A DNA stretch of 64,000 bases. Origin: Betaproteobacteria bacterium. GTDB lineage: Bacteria > Pseudomonadota > Gammaproteobacteria > Burkholderiales > SG8-39. The DNA lies in the NCBI GenBank assembly GCA_004297625.1, contig SCTY01000059.1, positions 1 through 64,000 on the forward strand, given 5' to 3'. Position 1 is the stretch's first letter. Each line of letters opens with the position of its first letter. The translations under genes were made by a program, and so were the position numbers. Below are positions 1 to 7,723 of this stretch, piece after piece. The notes beneath the pieces are model-generated. The model was given only the letters and a program-made list of their open reading frames with translations. It was not told the origin of the DNA and made no database searches.

Positions 1-1
1 C

Positions 2-511
2 ATCAAGACCTTCATCGATCACGGGGTGAAGAAGATCCTGGTGTCCTCGCCCCACTGCCTGCATAGCTTTAAGAATGAATACCCGGAGTTCAACGCCCGC
101 TTCGAGATCGTGCACATCACGGAGTTCCTGCGCGAGCTCATCGCCGAGGGACGGCTCAAGCCCACGCGGGGCTACGCGAAGAGGATCACCTATCACGACC
201 CCTGCTACCTCGGGCGGCATAACGGCATCTTCGATGCGCCGCGCGAAGTGCTCAAGTCCATAGGAGAGCTGACCGAGATGGCGGAGCGCCGGCAAAACAG
301 CTTTTGCTGCGGCGGCGGCGGCGGGCGCATCTGGATGGAGACGCCCAAGGGTGAGCGCTTCGCCGACCTGCGGGTGAAGCAGGCGCTCGAGGTCGGCGCC
401 GAGGTGCTGGTGAGCGCCTGTCCCTACTGCATCACGAACTTCACGGACGCAAGCCTCGGTCAAAGCATCGAAGTGAAGGACATCACGGAAGTGGTCCAGG
501 AAGTGATTTAG
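2..511 (+). CDS. (Fe-S)-binding protein, CCG domain, 3' part
   Basis: The reading frame is open from the first bases, so the gene starts upstream of the window and only about 169 C-terminal residues are present. The visible part has the two hallmarks of a cysteine-rich CCG domain: HDPCYLGR followed about 40 residues later by FCCGGGGG, and then SACPYC. CCG domains bind an unusual Fe-S cluster in heterodisulfide reductase (HdrB/D), GlpC and glycolate oxidase GlcF. The likely role is a membrane-associated or soluble electron-transfer subunit that passes electrons from a dehydrogenase or ETF to quinone. The partner cannot be named without the upstream sequence. Its stop codon overlaps that of the convergent lipoprotein gene. 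Confidence 0.85.
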   Translation: MKTFIDHGVKKILVSSPHCLHSFKNEYPEFNARFEIVHITEFLRELIAEGRLKPTRGYAKRITYHDPCYLGRHNGIFDAPREVLKSIGELTEMAERRQNSFCCGGGGGRIWMETPKGERFADLRVKQALEVGAEVLVSACPYCITNFTDASLGQSIEVKDITEVVQEVI

Positions 512-789
512 CAGCCGAGCTCCGTGCGTTCCCATGTCCCGCTGTTGCAGCGGAACTGTGAATGCTCCTGGCACGACATTCCGCCGTGGCTGAAGCTTTG
601 CGAGGCCCAGGTGCAGGCGGGGGCAGTCGAGCCCGCGGCCGCCGGCGCGCCGGGCCGCTCTATGACGCGCTCCGATATGGCCGGCGTGGTGACGACCGAC
701 GGCGACGACGCTACCGGGCGCTCGATGACGCGGGTACACGCGGCGAGCGCCATGCTCGACATCAACGCCAGCGCGATCATTGCTTTCAT
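508..789 (-). CDS. small secreted lipoprotein, unknown function
   Basis: A 93-residue protein. The N-terminus is a short hydrophobic segment ending in the lipobox LALAAC-like sequence MALAAC, with Cys18 as the predicted lipidation site, so it should be anchored to a membrane facing the periplasm. The mature part has a Pro/Ser/Thr-rich linker containing two copies of the pentapeptide VIERP, followed by a C-terminal domain with five cysteines (CTW, MSCQ, FRC, and the last residue), which suggests disulfides. The ATG at 787-789 is preceded by GGAGGA at good spacing. I do not recognise the family. Similar short lipoproteins are common orphan genes in proteobacteria. Confidence 0.7.
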   Translation of the reverse strand: MKAMIALALMSSMALAACTRVIERPVASSPSVVTTPAISERVIERPGAPAAAGSTAPACTWASQSFSHGGMSCQEHSQFRCNSGTWERTELGC

Positions 790-889
790 GAGTTTCTTCC
801 TCCTTGCCAGGTTGAAAGGAACCCCTCCTTGTAAATGGACTCGTGCGATACGCCGGCGTTCGGGCACGTGCTTTGCAGCGCCGCGATCG

Positions 890-895
890 TAAAAT
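890..895 (+). promoter_or_regulatory. possible -10 element for the panE operon
   Basis: TAAAAT lies 41 bases before the TTG start of the next gene in the divergent 147-bp gap between the lipoprotein gene and panE. No good -35 hexamer is visible at 16-18 bp, so this is only a candidate. Confidence 0.25.
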
Positions 896-936
896 AGCGC
901 GGTGAGCCTCAAGAAAACTGACATCGCGCCCCCCGG

Positions 937-1854
937 TTGAAATTCGTTATCGCAGGCGCGGGCGGCGTCGGAGGCTATCTCGGTGTGCGGCTCGCGCAGG
1001 CGGGCCACGAGGTTGCCTGGCTTGCGCGCGGAGCTACCCTCTCGGCGCTGCGCGAGCAGGGCATCCGGCTCGAGACGCCGTCGGAAGAAATAAGGCTCGG
1101 ACCGCAGCGCGCAAGCAACGACGCTGCCGCGCCTGGTGTGGTCGATGCGGTGATCGTGACGGTGAAGCTCTACGATCTCGCCGCGGTTGCGCACCATATT
1201 GGGCCTCTCGCCCATGGGACGATGGTGCTGCCGCTGCAGAACGGCGTCGAGGCGCATGACATCCTCTCGAACGCGCTGCCCGGCGCGCGGGTGCTCAAGG
1301 GCACGGTGTCGACCAAGTCCTTCGCCCGTGCGCCGGGTCACATCGTGTGCAAGTCGGATTTCTGCAAGATTCGCCTCGGCGGCGAGGCTGGCGTCGAAAT
1401 CGAGACTTTGGTGAAAGCATTAAATGAATGCAGAGGAGTCAGCGCCGTGCTGTCTCCGTCGATCGATTTCGACCTCTGGAGCAAGTTCGTGATGCTCGCG
1501 AGCTTCTCGGCCGTGTCTTGCATGGCCCGGGCGACAATCGGCGAGGTTCTGGGCAATGCGGGTACGCATAAACTGGTGATCGACGCGGCGGAGGAGGCGG
1601 CAGCGGTCGGTCGTGCACTGGGAATTGACTTGCCGCAAGACATCGCGGCGCTTGTCGATGCGCACACCCGGGACATGCCCAAGAATGGACGCCCCTCGAT
1701 GCTGGAGGACCTCGAAGCCGGCAGGCCCCTCGAGCTCGAGTTTCTTTCCGGAGCGGTGGTGAGGCTCGGCGCAAAGGCCGGCGTGCCCACGCCGATCCAT
1801 GAGGTGGCGTACAAGACACTTTCGATGCATGCGCAAGGAGGACGGCAGTCGTGA
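937..1854 (+). CDS. panE: 2-dehydropantoate 2-reductase family protein
   Basis: A 305-residue protein of the ApbA/PanE family, which reduces ketopantoate to pantoate with NADPH. The N-terminal Rossmann motif GAGGVGG is at residues 8-14, and the C-terminal helical domain carries the substrate-binding stretch expected for the family. The TTG start is chosen because it places the beta strand KFVIAGAG at the N-terminus; no ATG or GTG is nearby and no clear ribosome binding site precedes it. It is followed by RidA, racemase and molybdopterin-enzyme genes with 4-8 base overlaps or a 5-base gap, so it belongs to a catabolic-looking operon. PanE homologs in such settings often act on other 2-oxo acids, so the pantothenate role is uncertain. 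Confidence 0.8.
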   Translation: MKFVIAGAGGVGGYLGVRLAQAGHEVAWLARGATLSALREQGIRLETPSEEIRLGPQRASNDAAAPGVVDAVIVTVKLYDLAAVAHHIGPLAHGTMVLPLQNGVEAHDILSNALPGARVLKGTVSTKSFARAPGHIVCKSDFCKIRLGGEAGVEIETLVKALNECRGVSAVLSPSIDFDLWSKFVMLASFSAVSCMARATIGEVLGNAGTHKLVIDAAEEAAAVGRALGIDLPQDIAALVDAHTRDMPKNGRPSMLEDLEAGRPLELEFLSGAVVRLGAKAGVPTPIHEVAYKTLSMHAQGGRQS

Positions 1855-2243
1855 AGAAGGAAACGTTTCACCTCGGCAGGATTTCGGACGTCATCAACGC
1901 GAAGAGAGCGCCCATCTCCGCCGTGACCAAGGGCGCGGGACTGGTTTTCGTATCCGGGCTGCCGCCTTTCGACCTCGCCACCGGCGAGCTCGTGCGCGGC
2001 GACATCCGCGTCCAGACGCGTCAATGCCTGGAGAACCTGAAGGCCGCGCTCGAGGCAGCCGGTTCGTCGCTGGACAAGGCGCTGAAAGTCACGGTGCTCG
2101 CCAGCAACTGCGCGTACTGGGACGACATCAACGACATTTACCGCGGCTACTTCACCCGCGAGCCGCCGGCGCGGACCTTCATTACCGTGGGCTCGTGGGC
2201 GCAGCCCTTCGATATCGAGATGGAAGCGGTCGCGCTGGCTTGA
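1851..2243 (+). CDS. RidA (YjgF/UK114) family protein
   Basis: A 130-residue RidA-fold protein. It shows the family pattern of a central VFVSGLPPFD strand and turn, the helix QTRQCLENLKAALEAAG and a C-terminal strand with FDIEMEAVALA. RidA members hydrolyse reactive enamines/imines or act as aminoacrylate or aminomuconate deaminases. The loop before the C-terminus lacks the RVEVEA-type arginine of housekeeping RidA (here PFDIEMEA), so a specialised pathway role is more likely. The GTG start overlaps the panE stop (GTGA), and an AGGAGG-like site ends about 8 bases upstream, indicating translational coupling. Confidence 0.85.
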   Translation: MKKETFHLGRISDVINAKRAPISAVTKGAGLVFVSGLPPFDLATGELVRGDIRVQTRQCLENLKAALEAAGSSLDKALKVTVLASNCAYWDDINDIYRGYFTREPPARTFITVGSWAQPFDIEMEAVALA

Positions 2244-2248
2244 GCGCC

Positions 2249-2968
2249 ATGGCCCCGGGATTCGGCTGGAAGGCCCGTATCGGACAGCTGTACCCGTCGG
2301 CAGGGCTTTGCGATCACGAGCCGCAGGCCATGGCTCCGGAGGGCGTTCAATTCCTGACGACGCGGCTCAGGTTCCGAAGGGCCCGGCTGGAGGACGATGC
2401 TTCGCTCGTCAATGACATCGAGGTCCACGCCAGGCTGGTCGCCGATGCGAGGGTGAGCCTCATCGCGCTGAACTGTACTGCCGCAAGCATGGTGGCCGGC
2501 GCCGAGTCGATCAACCGCCGGATCGAGTCCGCCACGGGGATACGCTCGACCACGACGATAGAAGCCGTCATGGCCGCGTTGTCTGCGGCACGAATGCGCC
2601 GCTTTGCGCTCATGACGCCATACGTATCCGAAGTGGTTGCGGCCGAAATTGAGTTCTTCAAAAACTATCAATTAAATGTCGCCTCGCATGCGGGCATACC
2701 TTGTGAGGATCCGGTCGCCCAGGGCGGTATTGCGCCGCAGCGCTGGGTCGAACTGGCGCGCACGTTGCGCGATAGCGACTGCGACGGGCTCTTGATCAGC
2801 TGCGCGGGGATTCGGATCGCATCCGTGCTCGAAACGATCGAGCAGGAATTCGGCAGGCCGGTGATTGCCAGCAACCAGGCGCTCGTCTGGCATTGCTTGC
2901 GGCTGCTCGGTTTGCCCGAACGGGCGTCCGGATTCGGCGCTTTGCTCGCGGGAGACTTCGATGGCTGA
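2249..2968 (+). CDS. maleate isomerase / Asp-Glu racemase superfamily enzyme
   Basis: A 239-residue protein of the maleate cis-trans isomerase / arylmalonate decarboxylase branch of the Asp/Glu racemase superfamily. Two candidate catalytic cysteines sit where the family has them: Cys76 in ALNCTAAS and Cys185 in ISCAGIR. With both present, an isomerase or racemase is more likely than a decarboxylase, which keeps only the second. The ATG lies 5 bases after the RidA stop, and the end overlaps the start of the molybdopterin enzyme. Substrate is unknown; a dicarboxylate or hydantoin-like carbon acid fits the family. Confidence 0.75.
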   Translation: MAPGFGWKARIGQLYPSAGLCDHEPQAMAPEGVQFLTTRLRFRRARLEDDASLVNDIEVHARLVADARVSLIALNCTAASMVAGAESINRRIESATGIRSTTTIEAVMAALSAARMRRFALMTPYVSEVVAAEIEFFKNYQLNVASHAGIPCEDPVAQGGIAPQRWVELARTLRDSDCDGLLISCAGIRIASVLETIEQEFGRPVIASNQALVWHCLRLLGLPERASGFGALLAGDFDG

Positions 2969-5300
2969 ACCGCTCGTCGGCAAACCGGTCCCGCGTCCGC
3001 AAGCCAAGCAGTTCGTCCGCGGACGCGGGCGCTACACCGACGACGTTCGGGTAGCCGGCGCTCTGCACGCGGCTTTCCTGCGCAGCCCCTATGCGCACGC
3101 GAGAATCGATGCGATCGACCTGGACGGCGCGAGGAAAGCGCCCGGCGTCGTCGCTGTCTTCGACGGCAAAGCAATCGGCGCCGTATGCCGGGACTGGACC
3201 ACCAGGTTCGCGACCCTGCCGCAGCATCGCTCCGCGCCGCAGCCGGCTCTGGCGGTCGAGCGGGCGCTGTGGCAGGGTCAACCGGTGGCGGTCGTGATCG
3301 CCGAGTCGCGGGCGCTCGCGGAAGACGCGCTGGGCCAGATCGCCATCGAGTGGGGCGAGCTCGAGCCGTTGGCCGACCCGGTCGCGGCGCTGAGCTCGCC
3401 GCCGCTTCACCCGGAACTGGGCAGCAACATGGCGTTCGAGCTTTCGCTCACGGTCGGCGACCCGGACGGCGTTTTCGCGCGCGCCGATCGCGTGGTCAGG
3501 CGCAGGCTGAAGTTCGCGCGCCAGACCGGCGTGCCGCTCGAGCCGCGCTCGATTCTTGCGGAGTTCGATCCGGGCCTGCGCCGCCTGACCGTGTACCAGT
3601 CGACGCAGGTGCCGCACCAGATGCGCGCCATCTACGCCGAGCTGCTCGGCCTCTCCGAAGCCGACGTCCGTGTCGTGGTGCCGGACGTGGGCGGCGCGTT
3701 CGGCGTCAAGCTGCACCTCTATGACGACGAGATTACGGCGGTCGCCGCTTCGGTGCTGCTCGGCCGCCCGGTGAAATTCATCTCGGACCGGATGGAAGCG
3801 TTCGTCGCCGATATCCATGCGCGCGCTCACACCGTCGATGCCGCGATCGCCGTCAAGCAGGACGGCGCGGTGCTGGGATTCGCCGTCGACGATCTCGCCG
3901 AGATCGGCGCCTATTCGATTTACCCGCGCACGAGCATGGGGGAGGGTCTGCACGCCCTCACCATGGCGGGCGCGCCGTACGCGGCACCCGCGCTGCGCGG
4001 CCGCCTGCGTGCGGTGTTCCAGAACAAGGCGATGGTGGGCTCCTACCGGGGCGTCGGCCAGCCGATCGCCTGCACTATCACCGAGTTTCTCATCGACGCG
4101 GCGGCGTCCGAGCTCGGCATCGACCCGGCGCAGATGAGGCGGGCGAATTACCGGCGGCCGGGCACCGATCCTTCGAGGACGGCCGGCGGCATCGAGGTCG
4201 GCGATCTGTCGCATCGCGAATGCCTCGAGCGCATGCTCCGCTTGATGGATTACGAGCGCCTGCGCGCCGAGCAGGCGGCGGCGAGGAAGGCGGGCCGCCA
4301 CATCGGCATCGGTTTTGCGACGTTCGTGGAGATGACGGCGCCCGGGACCGGGCTTTACGGCGCCGCGGGAGTCGATATCGCCTGCAGCGACGGATGCACG
4401 CTGCGGCTGGAACCCTCGGGGAGGGTCACCTGCATCACGAGCGCCAGCGACCAGGGGCAGGGAGCCGATACCGGCATGGCCCAGCTGATCGCCGACACGC
4501 TGGGCCTGCCGTTCGACCATGTGCGGCTGATAGCAGGCGATACCGCGGTGACTCCAGTCGGCGGCGGTACGTGGGCATCGCGCGGGCTGGTGGTCGGCGG
4601 CGAAGCGGCGCTTCAAGCGGCAAACGCGTTGCGCGAGCGGCTGATCGGCATCGCGGCGGCATTGCTGAAAGTCGATCGCAGCGCGCTGGCGCTGTCGGAA
4701 TCCGCGGTGCGCGAAAGCGCGGGAACGCGAGCGATGTCCCTCGCCGAGCTGGGCGACATGATGCATTTCCGCCAGAACCTGTTGCCTCCCGGCGTGGAAG
4801 CGAGCCCCATGGTCACAACGCACTCGGTGCCGGGCGCGGCGTACCTGATGGCCAACGGCATTCAGGCAAGCCTCGTCGAGCTCGATCCGGACTCGGGTTT
4901 CGTGAAACCGCTGCGGCACTGGGTGGTCGAGGACTGCGGGCGCGTGATCAACCCCTTGCTGGCCGACGAGCAGCTTCGCGGCGGCGTCATTCAAGGGCTG
5001 GGGGCGGCGTTATTCGAGGAATGCCGCTACGACGAGCACGGCCAGCTGCAGAACGCGACTCTTGCGGACTATCTCGTGCCGATGGCCTCCGAGATGCCCG
5101 ACGTCGTGGTCGAGCACGTATGCACGCCGGTCCCCGGAACGCTGCTCGGCGCCAAGGGGCTCGGCGAGGCCGGCGCCATCGGCGCCGGCGCGGCGTTCCT
5201 CAACGCGGTCAACGACGCGCTGCGCCCATTCGGCGGCGAAATTACCGAAATACCGTGCACGCCCGAGCGCGTTCTCAGGGCGCTCAAGCGCGTGCCGTGA
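2961..5300 (+). CDS. xanthine dehydrogenase/CoxL-family molybdopterin-binding subunit
   Basis: A 779-residue large subunit of the molybdenum hydroxylase family. It has the N-terminal hammerhead domain (RGRGRYTDDV, LRSPYAHARI), the molybdopterin-binding domains with GGAFGVKLHLYDDE and YRGVGQPIA, and near the C-terminus KGLGEAGAIG, whose Glu is the catalytic base in this family. Its length matches CoxL/XdhB proteins. The ATG overlaps the racemase stop by 8 bases. The usual FAD (CoxM) and 2Fe-2S (CoxS) subunit genes are absent on both sides. It lacks the CO-dehydrogenase-specific AYRCSFR motif, so it is not a CO dehydrogenase. It probably hydroxylates an organic substrate made by the same operon. 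Confidence 0.9.
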   Translation: MAEPLVGKPVPRPQAKQFVRGRGRYTDDVRVAGALHAAFLRSPYAHARIDAIDLDGARKAPGVVAVFDGKAIGAVCRDWTTRFATLPQHRSAPQPALAVERALWQGQPVAVVIAESRALAEDALGQIAIEWGELEPLADPVAALSSPPLHPELGSNMAFELSLTVGDPDGVFARADRVVRRRLKFARQTGVPLEPRSILAEFDPGLRRLTVYQSTQVPHQMRAIYAELLGLSEADVRVVVPDVGGAFGVKLHLYDDEITAVAASVLLGRPVKFISDRMEAFVADIHARAHTVDAAIAVKQDGAVLGFAVDDLAEIGAYSIYPRTSMGEGLHALTMAGAPYAAPALRGRLRAVFQNKAMVGSYRGVGQPIACTITEFLIDAAASELGIDPAQMRRANYRRPGTDPSRTAGGIEVGDLSHRECLERMLRLMDYERLRAEQAAARKAGRHIGIGFATFVEMTAPGTGLYGAAGVDIACSDGCTLRLEPSGRVTCITSASDQGQGADTGMAQLIADTLGLPFDHVRLIAGDTAVTPVGGGTWASRGLVVGGEAALQAANALRERLIGIAAALLKVDRSALALSESAVRESAGTRAMSLAELGDMMHFRQNLLPPGVEASPMVTTHSVPGAAYLMANGIQASLVELDPDSGFVKPLRHWVVEDCGRVINPLLADEQLRGGVIQGLGAALFEECRYDEHGQLQNATLADYLVPMASEMPDVVVEHVCTPVPGTLLGAKGLGEAGAIGAGAAFLNAVNDALRPFGGEITEIPCTPERVLRALKRVP

Positions 5301-5306
5301 AGCAGG

Positions 5307-6284
5307 TCAGTCGATTTTCGCCCCGGACAGCTCGATCGCCTTGCGCCACTTCGCCACCTCCTCGACGATGAAGGAGCGGAATTCCTCGGGGGTCGAGCTC
5401 ACGGCCTCGACGCCGAGCGCGGCCATTTGCTCGCGATAGGCCGGATTCTTCGCCGCCTTGACGCACTCGGCGTTGAGCCGCTCGACGATCGCCTGCGGCG
5501 TCGAGCCGGGGGCGAGGAGGCCGGTCCAGCTGTCGACCCGGTAGCCCGGGACGCCTGCTTCGGCAATGGTCGGCAATTCGGGCGCCTGCTTCCAGCGCTC
5601 GATTCCGGTGACGGCGAGGGCGCGCACCCTGCCGCCGCGCGCCGCGGCAAGCGCATTCGTCGAGGTCTCGAACATGATCGAAACCCTGCCCGCCATCACG
5701 TCCGGCATCGCGGCGCCGCCGCCCTTGTACGGCACATGGACAAGCTTGGTCCCCGTATGCATCTTGAACAGCTCGCCCGCGAGATGCGAGACCGATCCGT
5801 TGCCCGCCGACGCGAAGCTCACCCGGCCCGGATTGGCCTTGGCATAGTCGATCAATTGCCTTACCGATTTCACCGGAAGGTCGTTGTTGACGATGAGCAC
5901 GTTGGGCAGCAGATGCAGCAGCGAAATGGGCGCGAAATCCTTGATCGGGTCGAAAGGCAGCTGCTGGTACAGCGCCGGCCCGATCCCGTGCGTGCCGATG
6001 GTTCCGAACAGCAGCAGGTAGCCGTCGCCCTGGCCCTTGGCGACGACCTCCGAGCCGATGTTGCCGCCCGCGCCCGGGCGGTTCTCGACGACGACGCTCG
6101 CGCCCATCTGCTCGCCGAGCTGCTTCGCGAGTCCGCGCGCGAGGGCGTCGGACGATCCGCCGGCTGCAAACGTCACGATCAAGCGAATCGGCTTCGCCGG
6201 ATACGCCTGCGCCGTTGCATCGGCGTGGGCGAACGCGAAGCCCGTCAGCGCCGCGGCGACAAGGTACAACTGCCTGAATGTCAT
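5307..6284 (-). CDS. Bug/TctC-family tripartite tricarboxylate transporter receptor
   Basis: A 325-residue periplasmic binding protein. It has a Sec signal peptide of about 26 residues ending near ATAQA, then the diagnostic YPAKPIRLIVTFAAGG start of the mature Bug fold, ENRPGAGGNIG and VPYKGGGAAMPD. Bug receptors bind carboxylates or related small acids for TctAB permeases, but are often orphans in betaproteobacteria; no tctAB is in this window. A GGAGGGG site precedes the ATG. It is convergent with the molybdopterin gene (6-base gap) and divergent from ubiD (32-base gap), which suggests its ligand could be the acid handled by the UbiD enzyme. Confidence 0.92.
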   Translation of the reverse strand: MTFRQLYLVAAALTGFAFAHADATAQAYPAKPIRLIVTFAAGGSSDALARGLAKQLGEQMGASVVVENRPGAGGNIGSEVVAKGQGDGYLLLFGTIGTHGIGPALYQQLPFDPIKDFAPISLLHLLPNVLIVNNDLPVKSVRQLIDYAKANPGRVSFASAGNGSVSHLAGELFKMHTGTKLVHVPYKGGGAAMPDVMAGRVSIMFETSTNALAAARGGRVRALAVTGIERWKQAPELPTIAEAGVPGYRVDSWTGLLAPGSTPQAIVERLNAECVKAAKNPAYREQMAALGVEAVSSTPEEFRSFIVEEVAKWRKAIELSGAKID

Positions 6285-6316
6285 AATGCCCCTCCCTATT
6301 TGGACGACCGCTCCCG

Positions 6317-7723
6317 ATGAATAAAGATCTGCGCAGCTTTCTCGCCGAGGTCGAACGCCTCGGGCCCGAATTCTTCCTCCGCATCGACAAGCCGGTCGAT
6401 CCGCTTTACGAGCCCTGCGTCATCCAGCAGAAGCTCGCCGCCCTCGGCCGCTACCCGGTGCTGCGCTTCGATCGCGTCAAGGGATCTTCGATCCCGCTGG
6501 TGACCAACCTGTTCGGCGACTACAAGATGCTCGGGCTCGCGCTCGGCATATCGCCCGACGAGCCCAAGCGCCGCATCCTCGAGACCTTCCGCAGCCGGCT
6601 TGCGGCACCGATTCCTACCGCCACGGTGTCGCGCTCGCAGGCACCGATAAAAGAAGTGATCCGCAAGGGCGAGGAGGTGGACCTCGGGCGCCTGCCGATC
6701 CTCAAGCACGCCGAATTGAACGGCGGCAAGTACTTCACCATCGGCTTCCTCATCGTGCGCGATCCCGAAACCGGGATCCTCAACGCCGGCGTCTACCGGC
6801 ACGAGATCAAGAGCAAGAACAGCTTCGCCTGCATGTTCAACCCGGCGCATCACGCGGGCTATATCTACCGCCGCTACAAGGAATTGAAGCGGCCGATGGA
6901 GGCGGTGCTCGTGCTCGGCCATCATCCGGCGGCCGTCATGGGATCGCTGGCGCGCGGCGCCATGGAGTCCAACGAGCTCGAAATCATGGGCGCGTTGATG
7001 GGCGAGCCGCTGGAAGTGGCCCCGGCCGAGACAGTCGACCTTCCCGTTCCCGCGTGGGCGGAGATCGCCATCGAGGGGATTCTCGATCCGGCCAGCGAGA
7101 CCGCCGACGGCCCGTTCTCGGAGTACACCGGGTTCTACGGTCCCGCCAAGGACCCGGTCGGGCTCATGCAAGTGCGCGCCGTGACGATGCGCAAGGACGC
7201 GATCTATCACGACCTCGACCCCTCGCACCGGGAGCACAACCTCTCCGGCGCGCTCTCGTTCGAGGCGTCAGTGTTCGAGGCGGTCAAGAAGCTCGTTCCC
7301 TCGGTGCACGGCGTGTACATGCCTCCCTCGGGAAGCTGCGTGTTCACGGCCTACGTGCAGATCAAGAAGCGGGTGCCCGGCGAGGGCAAGTCGGCGGGCC
7401 TCGCCGCCATCGCCGCGGAGCCCAACCTGAAGATCGCCATCGTCGTCGACGACGACGTGGACATCTACGACGAGGCGCAGGTGCTGTGGGCGATCGCGAC
7501 TCACTGCGAGGCCGATCGCGACCTCACCCTCATCCCGAATGCCATGGGCGCTCACCTCAATCCTTCCGCGTACGGCGAGCGCCGCCATGAGAAGGGCCCG
7601 ATGAATACGAAGATCATCATCGACGCGACGCGGCCGGCGACGATGCCGTTCGCCGAGCGCATCCGCCCGCCCAAGGAGGTGTGGGAGCGGATACGGCTCG
7701 AGGACTACATCGGCCGCGGCTGA
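6317..7723 (+). CDS. UbiD-family (prenyl-FMN) decarboxylase
   Basis: A 468-residue UbiD-fold protein. It has the conserved EYTGFYG segment near residue 270 and the long family-typical middle and C-terminal domains, matching the usual 450-500 residues. UbiD enzymes reversibly decarboxylate alpha,beta-unsaturated or aromatic acids using prenylated FMN supplied by UbiX; no ubiX is in the window. The gene stands alone on the + strand, with its stop directly abutting that of hyuB. Because it is not with ubiquinone genes and sits beside an acid receptor, a catabolic decarboxylase is more likely than 4-hydroxy-3-polyprenylbenzoate decarboxylase. Confidence 0.88.
   Translation: MNKDLRSFLAEVERLGPEFFLRIDKPVDPLYEPCVIQQKLAALGRYPVLRFDRVKGSSIPLVTNLFGDYKMLGLALGISPDEPKRRILETFRSRLAAPIPTATVSRSQAPIKEVIRKGEEVDLGRLPILKHAELNGGKYFTIGFLIVRDPETGILNAGVYRHEIKSKNSFACMFNPAHHAGYIYRRYKELKRPMEAVLVLGHHPAAVMGSLARGAMESNELEIMGALMGEPLEVAPAETVDLPVPAWAEIAIEGILDPASETADGPFSEYTGFYGPAKDPVGLMQVRAVTMRKDAIYHDLDPSHREHNLSGALSFEASVFEAVKKLVPSVHGVYMPPSGSCVFTAYVQIKKRVPGEGKSAGLAAIAAEPNLKIAIVVDDDVDIYDEAQVLWAIATHCEADRDLTLIPNAMGAHLNPSAYGERRHEKGPMNTKIIIDATRPATMPFAERIRPPKEVWERIRLEDYIGRG

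Noticed and set aside
2796..4994. A 732-codon open frame on the minus strand
   Set aside because: Antisense to the molybdopterin subunit gene, which has clear motifs; the antisense translation shows no motif and biased composition.
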